The notes: generated from the letters alone by a model not told the origin. Counted from the first letter of the stretch, positions 48,171-63,042 are shown. The stretch is 64,000 nt of DNA from Theobroma cacao (GCF_000208745.1 NC_030852.1:22354612-22418611); one strand, 5' to 3'. Program-made: numbers and translations.

Positions 48171-48864
48171 TTTTAATCCTTCCCACCCTCAAATGCCCTC
48201 TTTTATTCCTTAAACAACTGCCTTGATCGATCTCCTAACATGATTTACTCTACATGAAGAAGAAATAAATATATATATAACAATCCTTTCCAAGTAATAA
48301 ATTTGTGTTGGCTTTCATTTTTATTACATTAATTTGATTGATAGAGTAAAACTTGCTGGTATTTCTTCTCAAATGCTGAATTAAGTTTGATTAACAATCA
48401 ACAAAGACTTGGTTGATCAAAATTTTTCTTCATTTTACAAATGATTGAATGAGCTCCACCCTTGACAGCTCATAGCAATCTTCAATATTCTTTAAGTGGA
48501 CTCATCGACAATCAAATCTTATATCCCAATTAAAAAGGTGATCGAAATTTTGGGCACCCCCACCACTTCCCTTAAAATCATGTTGGCTTTAGCTGCGAAC
48601 CCATTTTACATGCTTTATGTACATAGGAAACATGACGAAAATCAATCCTCTAACACCACATCAATATCTTTTATCAAATCCAAACTTTATTACTTATTGC
48701 TTCACCTTTTCGACATGCATGAGTTTCCAAGCATATGACACCCATATAAAATAAATTACAGCTATGGTTCTTGCCCAATTTCTTCCCAAGCTTATGAATT
48801 AAACATTTTTCAACATTATACAACATTATAAGTTTTCTCCAAAGTTAAATGAATTTCTTAAAAC

Positions 48865-49328
48865 AAAATGTCTAAAGGCGTTCTTAAACTATTTAAGAAA
48901 ATTCAAATAAATTCTTTGAATTTTTATACTTTTATTTTGACCAAAATAAATTTTTATAATTTATTGTTAATTAAAATGATATTTGTCATTTTATAGCATT
49001 AACGTAGCATGTTGACATGTTATCACAGTGATGATGATGTGGCATTTACTTGATGTAGTCATATGACATTTTCATTTTTCATGTCAACACTATATTAATA
49101 TCAAGTAAACATAAAATAACAAGTGATATTTTAATTAATAACAGTTAATTTTTTAAAAAATATTTTGACTAATAGTAATTAGTTATTAGAGTTTATTTGA
49201 TACAAAATTAAAGTATAGAGGATAAACTAAAAAAATATAAAAACTTGATTGAATGTTATAATAAAAGAATAAAAATTTATTTTAATATTTTTTTAAATAA
49301 TTAAAGAACTCTTTCAAATATTATATTA
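48865..49328. repeat. Foldback (MITE-like) repeat copy
   Basis: About 460 bp. The left arm includes gttcttaaactatttaagaa and, at 48970-48995, aatgatatttgtcattttat. The right arm carries their inverted forms: aaaataacaagtgatatttt (49110-49135) and aaataattaaagaactcttt near the end. The centre is rich in gttgacatg and catgtcaac motifs. Non-coding. Confidence 0.65.
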
Positions 49329-51552
49329 TTTTAAAGTTTATTTTAATATATACTATCGACGATAATTACTAAAATTAAAGTTAACAATTCCAATTATAGA
49401 TTTCTTTTGTTTTCAAAATTAAGAATAAAAAATTGATATCTTATTAACCATAATATTTATGATCAAACACAATTAAATGAAAAAACCAAACAAGATTTTA
49501 GATTTTTCAAATGCGCTTGGTTAAGTTTGGGAGGGGAGGGAGTGTACTGAAGCCAAACATCACATGGCTAGGCGTGATGTCGCCAAATAGTTGATCGTCG
49601 TTTAGCGCATGCAATCCCCAACAGCAGAAGAAAAAGAAATCCAATTGTGTTGGTTCCCCGCCTACCTATTCTTTCTTTGTCTCTCAAGGTTACTTGCTTT
49701 GCTTTGTAGCTGCCCATCCTTCGTACATTGACATGTCAGCCTGCGCCCACCAACAACGTCAACTCCCCCAGAGTGCAGCCCCTTTTTTTTTAATAAAAAC
49801 CGGGTGACTTTGTCTCTCAGTATTGGCGGTACATCAGTGCTAACGTGGCCTGGCCTAGATAGGGCAAATGACCGCCCACAAATCCACTCTGTGTACCCTA
49901 TACGTAAACCTAATTTCTCTACTTACAACCAATGATACTACGCCAAGTGTCATAAAGAACATACTGTAAGTCATCTCTTCCACGAAGGGGTTCATATTGT
50001 TTTGGTCTAAGCCGAGAAGCACTTGAAAGTTTCTCGAAAATGTGGGCCCAGCGTTATACAGCATTGATTAATCACCGTCCACTGGTTGGTAAACAAATTT
50101 AGTCAAGTTGATGGACGTAGATAAGTGGATTTAGGAAGGTGGAGAATGAAACTTTTAAAAGTGTTGGGTGCATCTAATTAATACTTACTTTTAACAAGGC
50201 TTAAAAGCCTGTCGTATCTATGGTTGTTAGAGCTCTCGTTTTTGTATCGCTGTACTTCCGTCCACGAAGAAATCAGAATGACGTGTTACTGCAGAGAGAG
50301 TTAAAAATTTCTTAACTTGTACGAATATTGGTGTTTATAGTATGATGGTGGTATAAGGTGATACTTATAAAAAAACATTATATAATAAATTATTGTTTTT
50401 TAATTTATCAAGAATTAGTATATGATGACACGTGTAATTAAATATATATATTTTAAATATGTATTTTATATATTTTCAAATTATGAATATAAAATATAAA
50501 AAAAGAGATTTAATAATAAAGTTTCACATTCTTTAATATTATAAAAATCTTATTTTGTGAAGTGAAGAAATCTTGTATAAAAAAAATCTTAATTGTAAAG
50601 TAAAATTTTTATTGAAAGTAAATTAAAATATAAAAAAAGTTAAGTAATCTTGAGAATATCAAAATACAAAAATATATTTTAAATTTAATGACATCCAAAC
50701 CAATTTAAGAGATTAATTTAGCATATTTTTTAACTTAAATACCCCTTCCAGCTTTAAAGCCATAAATCATGATTATTAATGAGTAAAAAATTAGAACATG
50801 CATATATGCAATATTTATTTAAATGAATGAAAACAAAAAAAAAAGACATATTTGAGAAGAATACCATGTCTATTATATAAAATTTTAACAAATAAAAATT
50901 AATTTAAAATAGTAATGAGAAATTTAATCAAAGCAAATGCTCATTTTTGTCAATCAAAAGGTTTACCAACCTCCCATGCTTTTTTATATATTATAGATTC
51001 TTCTCAAAAAAAAAGATTATACATTTATTATATAATACTATATTTAAAAAGTTAGCAATATGTGTAATGGTATGATAATACGTTTAGTGAAATTTTTTTA
51101 AAATAATATGTTAATTAACTTTCACTCATGCTTAATTATAAGCACTAGCAATAGTCATAATTCTTGTAAAAATTAAAGAACAAGTTTTGTTTTCATAAGC
51201 AACCAAGCTGCATTGCTTTGAGTTGATAAAGAATATAAATAGTGTCACTTTCGGGGAAAAAGAAAACAAAAGTTGTTTTTTATTAAAATTTTATACATCA
51301 AATCTTAATACTTGCATTAAACGAAAAGGTCCAATAAAATTTTCCAATCCTCCAAAGCAAAGGTAAATACTTAATATATATATATATTTCCGATCCTCCG
51401 AAGCAAAGGTAAACACTTGAACAAGGAAACCGAAAAGAAAAAGGGGGTTCATATAGAAATTCTAAGTGAATTTCTAATTATGAAAAACAATATTAAAATA
51501 TTGGACTATCCTAATTATGAACAAGATAAAAATGTTATAGATTAATTATTGC

Positions 51553-52009
51553 TATAAAATATTCAAAAAAAATCTTAAATTATTTAGAAAAATTTAAATA
51601 AATTTTTATTTTTATTGTAATTAATTAAATTTTTATATTTTTATTTTGAATCAAATAGACCTTTATGAATAATAATTAATTATTTATCATTAATCAAAAT
51701 ATCACTTGTCATTTTATGCCCCATGATATTAAGGTAATAGGTTGACATGTCAAGTAAACAGTGACATGATATATTAGTGGTATAATAGTATAATCACATA
51801 ACATTTTTTATCTTTCATATTTGCTTTATATTAACACAATATAAGTATAAAATAGCAAATAACGTTTTAATTAATGATAATTAATTAACTATTAATTATA
51901 AAAAAAATTTTGATTTAAAATAAAAATAATAAAACTTGATTGAATGTAATAGAAGAATAAAGATTTATTTAAATTATCTTGATAAGTTTAAATGCCTTTT
52001 AAAACATTA
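51553..52009. repeat. Foldback (MITE-like) repeat copy
   Basis: About 455 bp, same architecture as the copy near 48865. The left arm has atcacttgtcattttatg (51699-51717); the right arm has inverted forms, including aaaatagcaaataacgtttt (about 51850). The outer ends read aatcttaaattatttagaaa and, inverted, a related sequence at 51965-52009. Non-coding. Confidence 0.65.
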
Positions 52010-52895
52010 TTCTTTTATTATTTTTAATTGAATACTAAAAAAAAAAAACACAAGATGTTATTAAATTAAGAAAATAGTAAATAATTCATATTCACGTGTA
52101 TCGTAGAAGGAGATACCATTAAAGCATTAGCCAATGAAGCAAGTTTGCAATCAGAGGCAGAATGATAGTTTGACCACATAATTAAGAAGCAGTTTAGTGC
52201 TAATCCCAACAATAATTCCTTGGAATCAAAGCACATTGCAGTTGAAGAAATCAGGTGCCCTGCCCCCCATATGCTTGGTTGGACCATTTCCGATCAGGAT
52301 CCACGTGCACGGCTGCATTACGATCGTCAGTCAACACGATGGACGGTGGGATGATGATGATGATGGTGATAAGTAGGGCCTAGTGGAAATTATAGCAGCC
52401 ACTCCATGCACGCCATGTGCGAAGATTGAATTGGGATTTCGAAAGCCTAAAACAAAATCCCAATTGTCAGTTTATGAAAACTGTAAGTTGTGAGACTGCC
52501 ATCATTCATTTGTTTGGTGAAAGTAATTATGTTAACCACAAGGGGGAGAGGACCCACTTTTATTCTTTTTAAGTGTAAATACGGAAAATCAATTACCATT
52601 ATTTACTTATTCGGTAATCATTTATATATGTAGCAATGATAAATGTTATTGGCTAATAATATTTAGGAGTTGCATAGTTTTTTAAAGGAATGCATAACGA
52701 TAGTGAATCAAATACTCAAGGGCGACCCTCGATTAATTACTTTAACTTTAGTCTCTAGTTGATTTAGCCTCGTCTATATAAGAAGTTGTCAGGTCCCTTA
52801 ACCATATGATATGGTTACTAGAGATTAACTAAACTTTTTTTTTTTTTTCCAATCATGTGAAAGAAGTTATGCTTTGTGCAGTTTTGTAGTTTTAA

Positions 52896-53280
52896 TATGA
52901 TATAATGTTTAAAAAAATTAAAAATTTTTGTTATTTTTTATTATATTTAATTAATTTTTCATATTTTTCGTTTAAATCAAACAAATAATTATGATTAATG
53001 GTTGATCGATTATTATTAATATAAACATCACTTGTCATTTTATATTTATATGACGTTGATGTTACGTTGACGTGAAACGTGAAAAGTGTCATATGTTATA
53101 TCATAATCTATTATTATATAACAATATGTCACGTGACATAAAATGACGAATGATTTTTTAATTAATGATATTTTGTTAATTATTAATTATAAAAATTTAT
53201 CTCAAATAAAAATAAAAGAGTTTGATTAAATAAAATAAAAATATAAAATTTTTAAAATAATTTATTTTCTTAAAAAAATT
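52896..53280. repeat. Foldback (MITE-like) repeat copy with central palindrome
   Basis: About 385 bp. The left arm has catcacttgtcattttata (about 53026-53045); the right arm has aaaatgacgaatgatttttt (about 53140). A 16-bp palindrome TATGTCACGTGACATA at 53125-53140 contains a G-box core, CACGTG. Non-coding. Confidence 0.6.
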
Positions 53281-56031
53281 AGTATACCTTACAATTTAAA
53301 CTTTTAAAACAAGAAATTAAACATTCAATAAACTTATCTTATATATACTGAAAATAAGGTTGATGCAACAAGGGTAAAATTTAAGGGCATCTAATTTTTT
53401 TTTAATTGAAAAAAAATTCAAACTCTACTTTTTATACAAAAGATCATGTACCAAAGTTTACAATTTCTTTTTAATTAAAAAAACATAATCTTCGAGGCAC
53501 CTTCCTCCCTATGAAAGTAAAGAGATAATAATAAGAAACCAAGCACTTCCATTTTCCCCCTTTTTATAGACACATTGGCCCATTAGTCTGTTTCCCACTC
53601 TCATCACTGCACTGATCATGGAGCCCTTTCCCAAACATTAAAATACCAAAAACACCCTCATTCCCCACCTTTCACTATCTCCCATCCCATGCCCCCTTAC
53701 TTTCTGATATTGATTGAAAATGAATTTTGTGTTATCCCATTGCTAATGACTTTGGTACTTGGCTTTCTGCACATTATGGTGCAACTTCTCGCTCATATGC
53801 AAAACGTTCTGTAATAATGATCATCATCATTATTATTATTATTATTATTTACAGCTAATCTGAGAGGAGAGGACAAAGCTTGTTGGGATGTGACTTCCAA
53901 GCTTGGCCAAGGCTGTGGTTCACATCAATTCCTTGGAAGGAGGCATGCACTTGCATGTATCAGCAGGCAGCAGCTTGGGATATTTAGACAAGCTCTGGAC
54001 CTAGGGTCCTCATCCTTTGAAAGCAAGCATGGGACTTCATCTCACATTTTTGCCTTTTGGTCTTTGGAGCCTAGCTAGAAATTCATGAACACAACCGTTT
54101 AAATTAGAGCTGAAGATAAAAACATCATATTCACTGTGTTATGGAATGGTTTTATTATCTGGTAAAGCAGTTTGCAACTAAGCTAGTAAGGGTTGATCTA
54201 ACTTATACTGTGCTCTATCTTAATGGTGAGGAAGAAGTCAGATACTTTTAGATCACATGAATTTGATTTTGTTTTAAGCCAAAATGTTGGGATATTTTAG
54301 TAGGATTAATATCAACTTCTAACCTTTACTAATTCATAGTAAATTCTATTAATCTATTGTTGTCAACTTGTCATCCTGGCATGAGTAGCTAAACAGGAAT
54401 AATAATGCAATGGAAAGAAAGAGATAGGAGCCATGGATGGTGCTATTTACATTTCTTAAGACATATATGCTAAACATTTATATAATTGGCTTTGGCTATT
54501 GGAATAACAAAGGGCTTTGATAGGTATCTGCATAAGAAAAAAAATTGAAAAGCTTCAGTTGTTTGATCGTGCCATAAGCAAGTTGCCAAAACCTTGTCCC
54601 TAAACTAAAAGTTTATGTGGTCCAAATGGAAAGTGGATTGAAGGTTGGACAAAATTGCAGATACGAGTACTCAGCTGTCAGCTAGAATGGTAGTTGCAGT
54701 ACTACTGGGCTCTAAGGTTGGCATTGGCACCCAGGAATGGATGGGCAGGCTTTCAGTTCTAGGCCTCATATTGCAATGGAAGTACATAGCCCATGCACCA
54801 TAGAGTAAGATACTAAGATGCCCAATACTGTGATATTCTGTTTGATAAATCCTTTAAACTGCTTGGTTTTGGACAATCACCTTCTTTTTTCACACAAAAG
54901 CTTCTTCCAAGCCAGTCTGGTTACATATGATTGATTTTCCTTAAGCCAGCAGTTCAATTTCAAATGATTCAATTTGATTTAGTATTCAATTTTTCTTATT
55001 ACAGGTAGCCAAGTGTTGCACACCTTTGACACAATATGCACATAACCAAACAGCTGATACAACATTATTGCGTAATGCAAATCCAATTTTCATAGCAGAC
55101 AGTATTAGCAAGTATTCAACTTCTTAGTTTTGACCAAAAACTAATCAAATAGAAGGGTTTTTTAAGATAATGTCAACACTTAAAAGAGGGGAATAAGAGA
55201 AAAAAAATAACATTCCAGAGACATCCGAGTATTTGACTTATTAATTGATGTATGATTTTCTTCTAAAAAAAATAAAATTCGAATCCTTCTTTCTCCAAAT
55301 ATAAATATAAAAAAGATACCACCCACGAGTGGGGAGAAAATGACAAAAAAAAAGGAAATATTTGGCTGTTATTCTTAATATTTTGAATGTACTAATTGCC
55401 AAAGGCTCAAAAACCACTCTCTGTTGCACTTTGAGCATACTGTAATATAAGAGGTCCCAAAATATTTGTGAATATAGATATGCATGCTCCTGGTGGCGAC
55501 AAACCGTTCGAGGCTTCATTCTCTAAGGCTTGAAAAAACTAAGGAACTACCAAAGCAACACCGAACTTCAGATATGAGAAAGAAGAATCCAGATATTGAT
55601 AAGCCTTATGAACCGTGATCATATACAAGACTACTCTCACAATCAATTGCTAATAACCTATACATAGTGGGGTCAGACTTGATGAGGGGAAAGTATGGAA
55701 CCAAAAAGGAAGTGAGATGAAAACTTCAATTGAAAGGGAAAAAAACAATCATGGCTCTTTGCAGAAAGAGACTGAGCAGCCACCCAGGGCCCTCTTCCTT
55801 TCCTCCTTCCTTAGAGCTCTATGAATAGTAACATGCAGCCGTACCATTATATTGTAGTTTCTCAGTTTTGTTCTTCACTGCTTTTGTGCAGAAGCTTCAA
55901 CTTGATGTCGTTATTTTGATGGGCATGGCAGCCAACTTATCACTTTTGCCTTGGGGCCTAGGATCCTGAATGGCTGCCTCTGGCCAGAAGCTTCTTCTTA
56001 ACTGAGCCTTAGACATAAGAATATCTGAAGA

Positions 56032-59000
56032 TTACTTCCCATGTTTTTTACCTGCAACGCAAATTATTATAAATAAGTAATGTTGGTCTGTATAATCTTG
56101 TTCAAGAATATGAACTTAAGGTAAGTAATTATGTGGGGAACAAGCATCATAAGTACACACAGCTTGCATCACCAATCAAGTTCAATCTGATGGTTGCTTT
56201 AAATATTTAACTCACCACAAAGTGGTTGAGAAGAAGTGAAAGTTATACCACCAATAACAGCCATCATAAATGTAAATAATTGTCTCACCAGGTTTCATCC
56301 CCCCACAGTTAGTTGTCTTACACTCATATTCATTTATGTGACTGAAAGCAATTGCATTTAAATCACAAGTAGTTCATAAAGCCAACAAAACTAAAAGGCA
56401 ACAGGGCTCAAAGGCAGGGGTGATGACAAACTGCAAACTGATATGGCTGGCAACAGAAATCATCTATATATTAAATAAAAGAGATTAGTAGTATGGTTGT
56501 TTATGTTGTTATTGTTATACCTCTTTGGAACCATGACTTTCGAATTGCTTGGCGGATCTGTCGCTCATGTCGTTCTAAGAGTTCATCAACTCTATGTGAT
56601 TGAGACAACAAAGGGCCCGAAAATTCAACCTTGTCCCCTTCATCTTGGTAATCCTGTCAGAACAACAATATATAATTTGATCATTATAGAAATTCTAAAG
56701 ATGTTGATGTGATGATACCTACTGATTTGAGTTTAGGGGCATGCATAAAGAAAATGAGTTCTTTTTCTTTATTTTCTTTTAGTTTTAACATAAAAAATAA
56801 AGAGGACTAAATTTACAAAAGCCACATTCTTCTCTCTCTCTCTTTCCCTCTCTGCTGGGTATGAAAGGTGTGTTAAAGAAGGTAGTTTTCTATTTCCTTT
56901 TGGTATTGGAAAGATTTATTGAAAAAAGAAATTTATACATCCATTTATTTAAAATAACATTTTCAAATAGTCAAATTCACTCTTGCATGCCAATTGCCTC
57001 ACTTCAGTGATGCAGTGGCTGCATTACAGTGCAAAGCTAAATGTGTCAAACCTTCAATTTTTTGAAATTCAATACAGTTATTCAACAATTTTTTTTTTTA
57101 TGTTTAATTTTCAGAGACACTAATTAAATTTCATAACAAAATATTTGTTACCAAAAATGAAAAAAAAAAAATTCAGCCAATTCAAATTTCCAGAGAGGAA
57201 TAACAAGACCATGGTTTCTCCTTAAAATTGACACGGGACTCAGTAGCAGTGAAAGAAATGATAAAAACCTAAATGGATGGAAACTCATGCGCTATAGTAA
57301 TCCAATTTCAAGGACAGTAATTACTTTCAGCCATCAAGGTTAAATATAATTAAAAATTTCCATTTTCTTTTAGTTTTATATTGAATTTAAACCATTTTAG
57401 ATCTAGATGATTTACATAACTGTTTGTGAAAATTGAATTAAAGATGTCATGTGATCTGCAAAAGAGGTTTAAATATTAGATGTCAAGCACAAAATTTTAA
57501 CGTAATTTCTGGTTCTAATATTTACAAACATACCAAATTATTTCTCTTGGCTGCCATTTCCTCTCTTTGATAAAGTGCCAATGATAGCTCTTGCGAGTGG
57601 TATCCACCATCAGAAGCATCAAACGAATCTGGGCGCTCAAACTGGCTCCATTGTTTCTGCATAGCACGCTTGGCAGCTTCATATGAATCATGGCCTCTAG
57701 AATCGGTGCGACCTCCATATATTACATCCCCATTTTCATGTCGTTTTGAATCAAAATTGTTTCTTGCATTTAATTGAGCAGAAGGTTCTAAAGAATTATA
57801 GATGTGACCTCTTGAGATAGATCTGCTGTGTGATCTTATGGATGCATCATCCTTTTGCCTTTTGGCCCATGCAAAGCCACTTGATGTGGACACTTGCAAT
57901 GGACCAGAATAAGGAATATCACCTTGGGATGCATGCTTTACATGGGCAGCCTCTTCTAATCCATCAGTAGATGGATTTGGCACTCCGTCGCTGATAGTAG
58001 CATTTCTTTGCTTTGAGTTATGGACATGGTTACCATTAATTTTCTGAGAACCTCGAGTTTGAGCTGCAGCAGCATCCTGTATGTAAAAGAAGTAGTATAA
58101 AAAATTAGTTTTCTGGTAACAACACATATATATTTGCAGAGAGAGAGAGTGACATACCTCAACTGGTGCCAATTTACTTATTCCATGGGGTTTTCTAATT
58201 GGCTTTCTTGTTTCAGAACCGCGAACTCTTCCGCTTATCTTTTTCCTGAAAATTCATTGAAACTTAATCATTTAAGATGATATCAAACCATGTTACCTGG
58301 TATATATGTGCGTATATGGTGGAATTTGCCATAGTTCACTGCATATTTTCTAAAACCTCAGAAAAAGAAAAATTAGTTACATATACATCAATTGAGCATG
58401 TCCATGTTCCACGGAAGCAAATCATTCTATGTCTGTGAAGATCTTCAATAAGCGGGGTAGCTATGTTAGAAACTAAATGACAGTGACTTTTGTTAGATAC
58501 TTATCCCAGAATATGAATTCAGGTGAGTACTAGATCCAGCTTGTGCATTTAATGAGATGATGCCTACCAAAATAAAGTAGAATAACTTAATTTTGACCGG
58601 ACATCTAGCTCAAAAGGAAAAAAAGAATGAAAATTTGGGAAAATATTGATTGGAACTCAAACCACAGTTCTTATTTCAATGCAGATGGACTTAAACTGGA
58701 TATGAAAGAAAACAAAGACAATGCAATTCCAGGTTCCAGAAAGCTACCTAAATTAATATCTCCACACACACACACATATATGAACAGAGTTCTCACCTCT
58801 TTGCCTCTTCACGATGTTTTGCATCAATCTCTTTGCTAGGTGGATATACTGGCAAGCTTGATGGATCACATGCATATGGCTTTGTTGTGAAATACTGAAA
58901 ATTGTAGATTAAGAATCAGAATTTCAAATGATGGAAAATAAAGCTAATTAGAAGTATATGATTTGCACAAGATGTGTATAACCCTGGATATTGCATTTGT

Positions 59001-62000
59001 AATGTTCTTTAAAGAAAATGCTAGCTGAAATATAAGAACACCAAAGATACAATGAGATAACTTCATAAAAATATGGGAGTGACAGCAAACTGAAACTTAT
59101 AGGCAATTTACTTCGTGCCCCAAGTTTCTTAAGGATTTTAATTAGTGTGTTTTACATTATTAAATTTGGTTAGTTCAGCCTTATATTCAACTTGAGCCAC
59201 TACAGCTATTGCTTATTGATTTTAGGATGGATGTTTAACATGGTATTGAAGCTCAGGTTGTTCGTTGCCCCTCTATAGATCAAGGATACAGACACAATCA
59301 CAAAAGATAAGCATAAATCCCCAATCTCTTTCCCTTCTTTCATCCCTTCCAAATGAATTTTCATTGCAAAAGCAGTCTGCATCCCTGTACCTGTAAACTC
59401 TTCTCTGCCATAGCCACCCCCTTAACCAGCATACTCCCTCTTATGGAATATACTTTCTCTCTCTTAACCTTCCCCATTTCTCTCTGTTCTCCTTATCATG
59501 TTAACAAAAGTGTCAATTCCCCAACCATTTTATTCTGGCAATCAGCCACTTCTGCCATAAAACACCCAAGGCCCAGCCAAATGATGAGAGAAAAGCCCTT
59601 TTCCAGTGCCTATTTGATGTCCTCATTATTTTTTCCCTCATCTGGATTTTTTCTTGTATGGTATCTCATTATGTCTGATACATATCAAACCACATATTAG
59701 GGGCACGTCCATGTTGGACAAAGTAACAACATAGACAAAAAGGGGGATATCATGTATCCCAGCTTCATAGCTGCCCTGTCTATTCAATAATTAGTTGTTT
59801 GTTGCCCCACATTTCTTTTCCATGCTGTATGCCATTTGCTTCTTCAATTACTAGCACTGGACCTAAATGTAAGGGGCATTTACTGGTGTTATTCGAAGTT
59901 TTTAGTTAAATATGGTGTTTGTGGTGGGCTTATTTTCAAGTTGGGGTACTACACCTATAGTCAATTAGTATTTGATTATATGCTTAATAAGGGTGAATGA
60001 CAAATTACAATTTCGAATGGGTAATGATCATGTTGCCCTTTTTGCATAATTACCTCTGATGCAAGAGCACTGGAAGCAGTCCCACGCTTGTATGGCTCCA
60101 CTGAAAGCAAAGTTTCTATTAAGTTCACAGCAGTTGCTGGTAAATCTTTAAAAGTCTCCCGAAGACAACTATCATAAGGTTGTTGTGGTTTGAATAGAGT
60201 TGCATGAGGAAGTCTTGATTTTTTCCAGTAATCGTCGGGTGGGGACCCACAAAGCTTGAAAATTTTATGCAGTTGTTCCACCTGTACAGAACAAAGGTGA
60301 TTTACGAAAACATACTTTTATTAGTGTCAGAAATGTATATCAGCAAGAAATTAGGTACCTAACTAAATAGAAATTGAACAACTAAACTGACTATCGGATT
60401 GCATATATACAATATGAAATACATATAGGATGTCAACGGGTCATTCTAAAGGAATAAGACACTGTGGAGATGTCAAAGCAATAAACATTCAGTGCCTTTC
60501 AGATAAAGCACTCTCAATTAGAATTTTCTAATCAAACTTATAAGATTGATACAGTAGCAATAATCAAACTTAATAAAAACACACATAGGACTGGAATTTC
60601 CAGAGACGCCAATATTCCATTCCTAGTAAAATTTCCCAAGTACTGTGAAACTTGTTCTGTTCTTGTAATTGATCCTTTTCCTTATTATGAGGAATCAATT
60701 ACTGTAGACTAGACCATCTCAGTAACACAAGTTATTTCCACTGAAATTGTTCTTTTTCTTTTCTTGTCAAAAGATCCTTAAATAGTCTTTCTCAATATTA
60801 CAACTACGATGAATAATGATGTAAAAGATATGTACTTTAGCAAGGTGCATACCTCTGTTCTCCCTTGTAGGATAGGTTTCCCAAGGAGAAGTTCAGCAAA
60901 TACACAGCCAACACTCCAAAGGTCCACAGCTGCTGTATAATCTGTAGAACCCAACAAAAGTTCTGGAGGACGGTACCATAAGGTAACAACACGACTTGTT
61001 AAGGGTTGCCTATGCCCAGAAGCACAGAAGTTTGCCAAACCAAAATCGGCCATTTTTAGGATTCCTTCATTATTTACAAGGAGATTTGATCCTTTAATGT
61101 CCCGATGCATTATACCTCGTGAATGGCAGTGATCAAGTCCAGATAACAACTGCTTCACGTAGCATTTAATCTACAAAACAAAATCAATATTCATTAGTGA
61201 AGATGCATATTTCAAGTTTATCGAGGCATGTGAATTATTTCACTTGTTTTTCTCCGCATTATAACACATTCATTTTTGGGTTTTAGACAACTTTAGATTT
61301 TGGTATTTGAATGACTGTGCATCCCAGTAAATATATTTTACAGCAATTTGTATTCCAAGGACTTTTGATTCCGTCTCAAATGATAAACCTACATATAGGA
61401 CACTAGAGAGAAGAAAACAATGTCATTATCAACATGGGTTCTGTATACATGCCACCATAGAAAATTAGACTAACCTTATCCAGAGAGGCAAAGTGAACAA
61501 ACCTGTGACTCGCTGAACTTGATGTCAGGACAAGACAGAAGTCCAGTGATATCATGTTCCATGTACTCAAATACAAGGTATATGCTACATGACATTCTGG
61601 AAGTAATTATCCCCTCCAATTTTATGATGTTTGGATGGTCAAGCCTTCGAAGAATTAGTATCTCTCTTGCCATGAAGCGAACACTCTCAGGCTCAAAATT
61701 GTCAAACCGAACCTTCTTCAGAGCAACTATCTTTCCAGTCTCAAGGTCTCGAGCTCGGAAAACGGTGCTATATGTACCTTGTCCAATCTGTTAAAGCAAT
61801 TGAAAATCACTTAAGATTATAACATATTTACATCCAATATCAGGAAGAGTATCACATCCCAAGACAACTATAAATAATTCTAGTTCGCGTTGAGAAATTA
61901 GTAAACATAAATACAAAGATATAAAGGTAAAAGGAAATATAAGAAGTCACAAGCTGGGGTAAAAAAAAATCACATACCGAGTAGTTAATAGATTTAGGGT

Positions 62001-63042
62001 AAGAAAAACACCTATCTGAGAACCTTCTGACCATAAAAGTTGCTTTTAACAGAACAATAAGGTTCAAGTTATGTCAATTCTATAGCAAAACAAGCTTAAC
62101 CAGTGATTAAAAGCTTAAGAGAACCACTTCGAGTGACGTGTCCATGGTTGTCCAAACAATTCAAAGGACTTCTATACCTGAAGGATTGAAAGCATCAAAT
62201 TTTATGCATGGAACATACATGATTAACAAGAATTGCCTCTGCCTACATGGCATGATATTGCATATACAAATTACTGTAATTTTTTGCTCTTACTCTCTTC
62301 TTGATTTCCAAGGTCTATATAAGAGCAAGAATTGCTTGTGAAGAATGGAATTTTACACTTAACGTAAATTCAAAACGAATTGTAAAAAAAAAAAAAACGG
62401 AGTAAGAAAACGTGAAAGAAAAAAACAAACAAACAGACAGAACTGATAGTATCCAACAAACACGATGCTCTGAACGAAAATGACAAAAGAAAAACAAAAG
62501 CATTAACAAGCAAAAAGAACACAAGTAATCAATTTTCTTAACATCCCAAAAGAAGAAAATTTATGGGAAAACATGAAAGAAAAAGAAAATAAAAAGTTCC
62601 AAACCTTCTCAAGCTTCTCAAAAGAGTCAGCCTTGAGTGGGACCCAACCGTGGATAGCTTCACCGGCGACGGCACTGAGCCAAGCAGGCCACCCAGCTGC
62701 CACGTGTTCGCCTTCTATATACTTTTGTAAATTCCCCAACCTCAAACTCAACGAGTCGGATCTCGAACTCGCCCGACCCGACTCACCCAACTCGCTCCCA
62801 CTCAGTCCCAACCCACCGCACCCACTACCCAAATCACTCACACCGCCACTAGTACTATTCTTTTTCTTCTTCTTGCTACCGCCGCCGCCGCTGCTCCTCT
62901 TCTTCTCAAGCTCCGAGAACCCGACCCGCGACCGACCCGAATTGGTCCCCACGCTACCGGCACCCGCATTTTCACGTAAGGCGCCGGAGTGGTCGAAAGC
63001 AGGCGTCACCGACACCGCCTGCTTCGAACTCACGCAACCCAT
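56032..63042 (-). CDS. IBS1: CDK-like Ser/Thr kinase, IBS1-like, N-terminally acylated
   Basis: Nine exons (minus): 63042-62605, 61787-61503, 61170-60853, 60281-60054, 58894-58797, 58245-58158, 58076-57534, 56653-56521, 56051-56032. They total 2151 bases, 716 residues plus TAA, in frame at all junctions. The start MGCVSSKQ fits N-myristoylation plus palmitoylation at Cys3, predicting membrane attachment; an in-frame ATG at 63147 would abolish this and is rejected. A long Ser/Gly/Lys-rich N terminus is followed by the kinase domain, about 142-430: GQGTYSTV (148-155), ATP lysine K170, PESVRFMARE in the cyclin-binding-helix position, HRD 263-265, DFG 283-285 and VTLWYRPPELLLG. All catalytic residues are present. 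The C terminus ends WFQRGKKHGK after an EFSGPLLSQS block. The whole matches Arabidopsis At1g18670 (IBS1, linked to BABA-induced sterility and defence priming) and its paralogue At1g74330. The cyclin partner is unknown. The symbol is by similarity. Confidence 0.93.

Larger units (their letters stand above)
48171..56031. other. AT-rich intergenic region with repeat copies
   Basis: No gene supported over about 7.8 kb. It holds three foldback repeat copies, listed separately, and A/T-rich unique sequence. An open frame at 53890-54078 and one at 49855-50064 have no recognisable domain. The right end, from about 55300, should contain the 3' untranslated region of the IBS1-like gene. Confidence 0.55.

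Noticed and set aside
53890..54078. 62-codon plus-strand frame with a Cys/Gln-rich start
   Set aside because: Short, no recognisable domain, no splice or start context that stands out; possibly part of a non-coding transcript.
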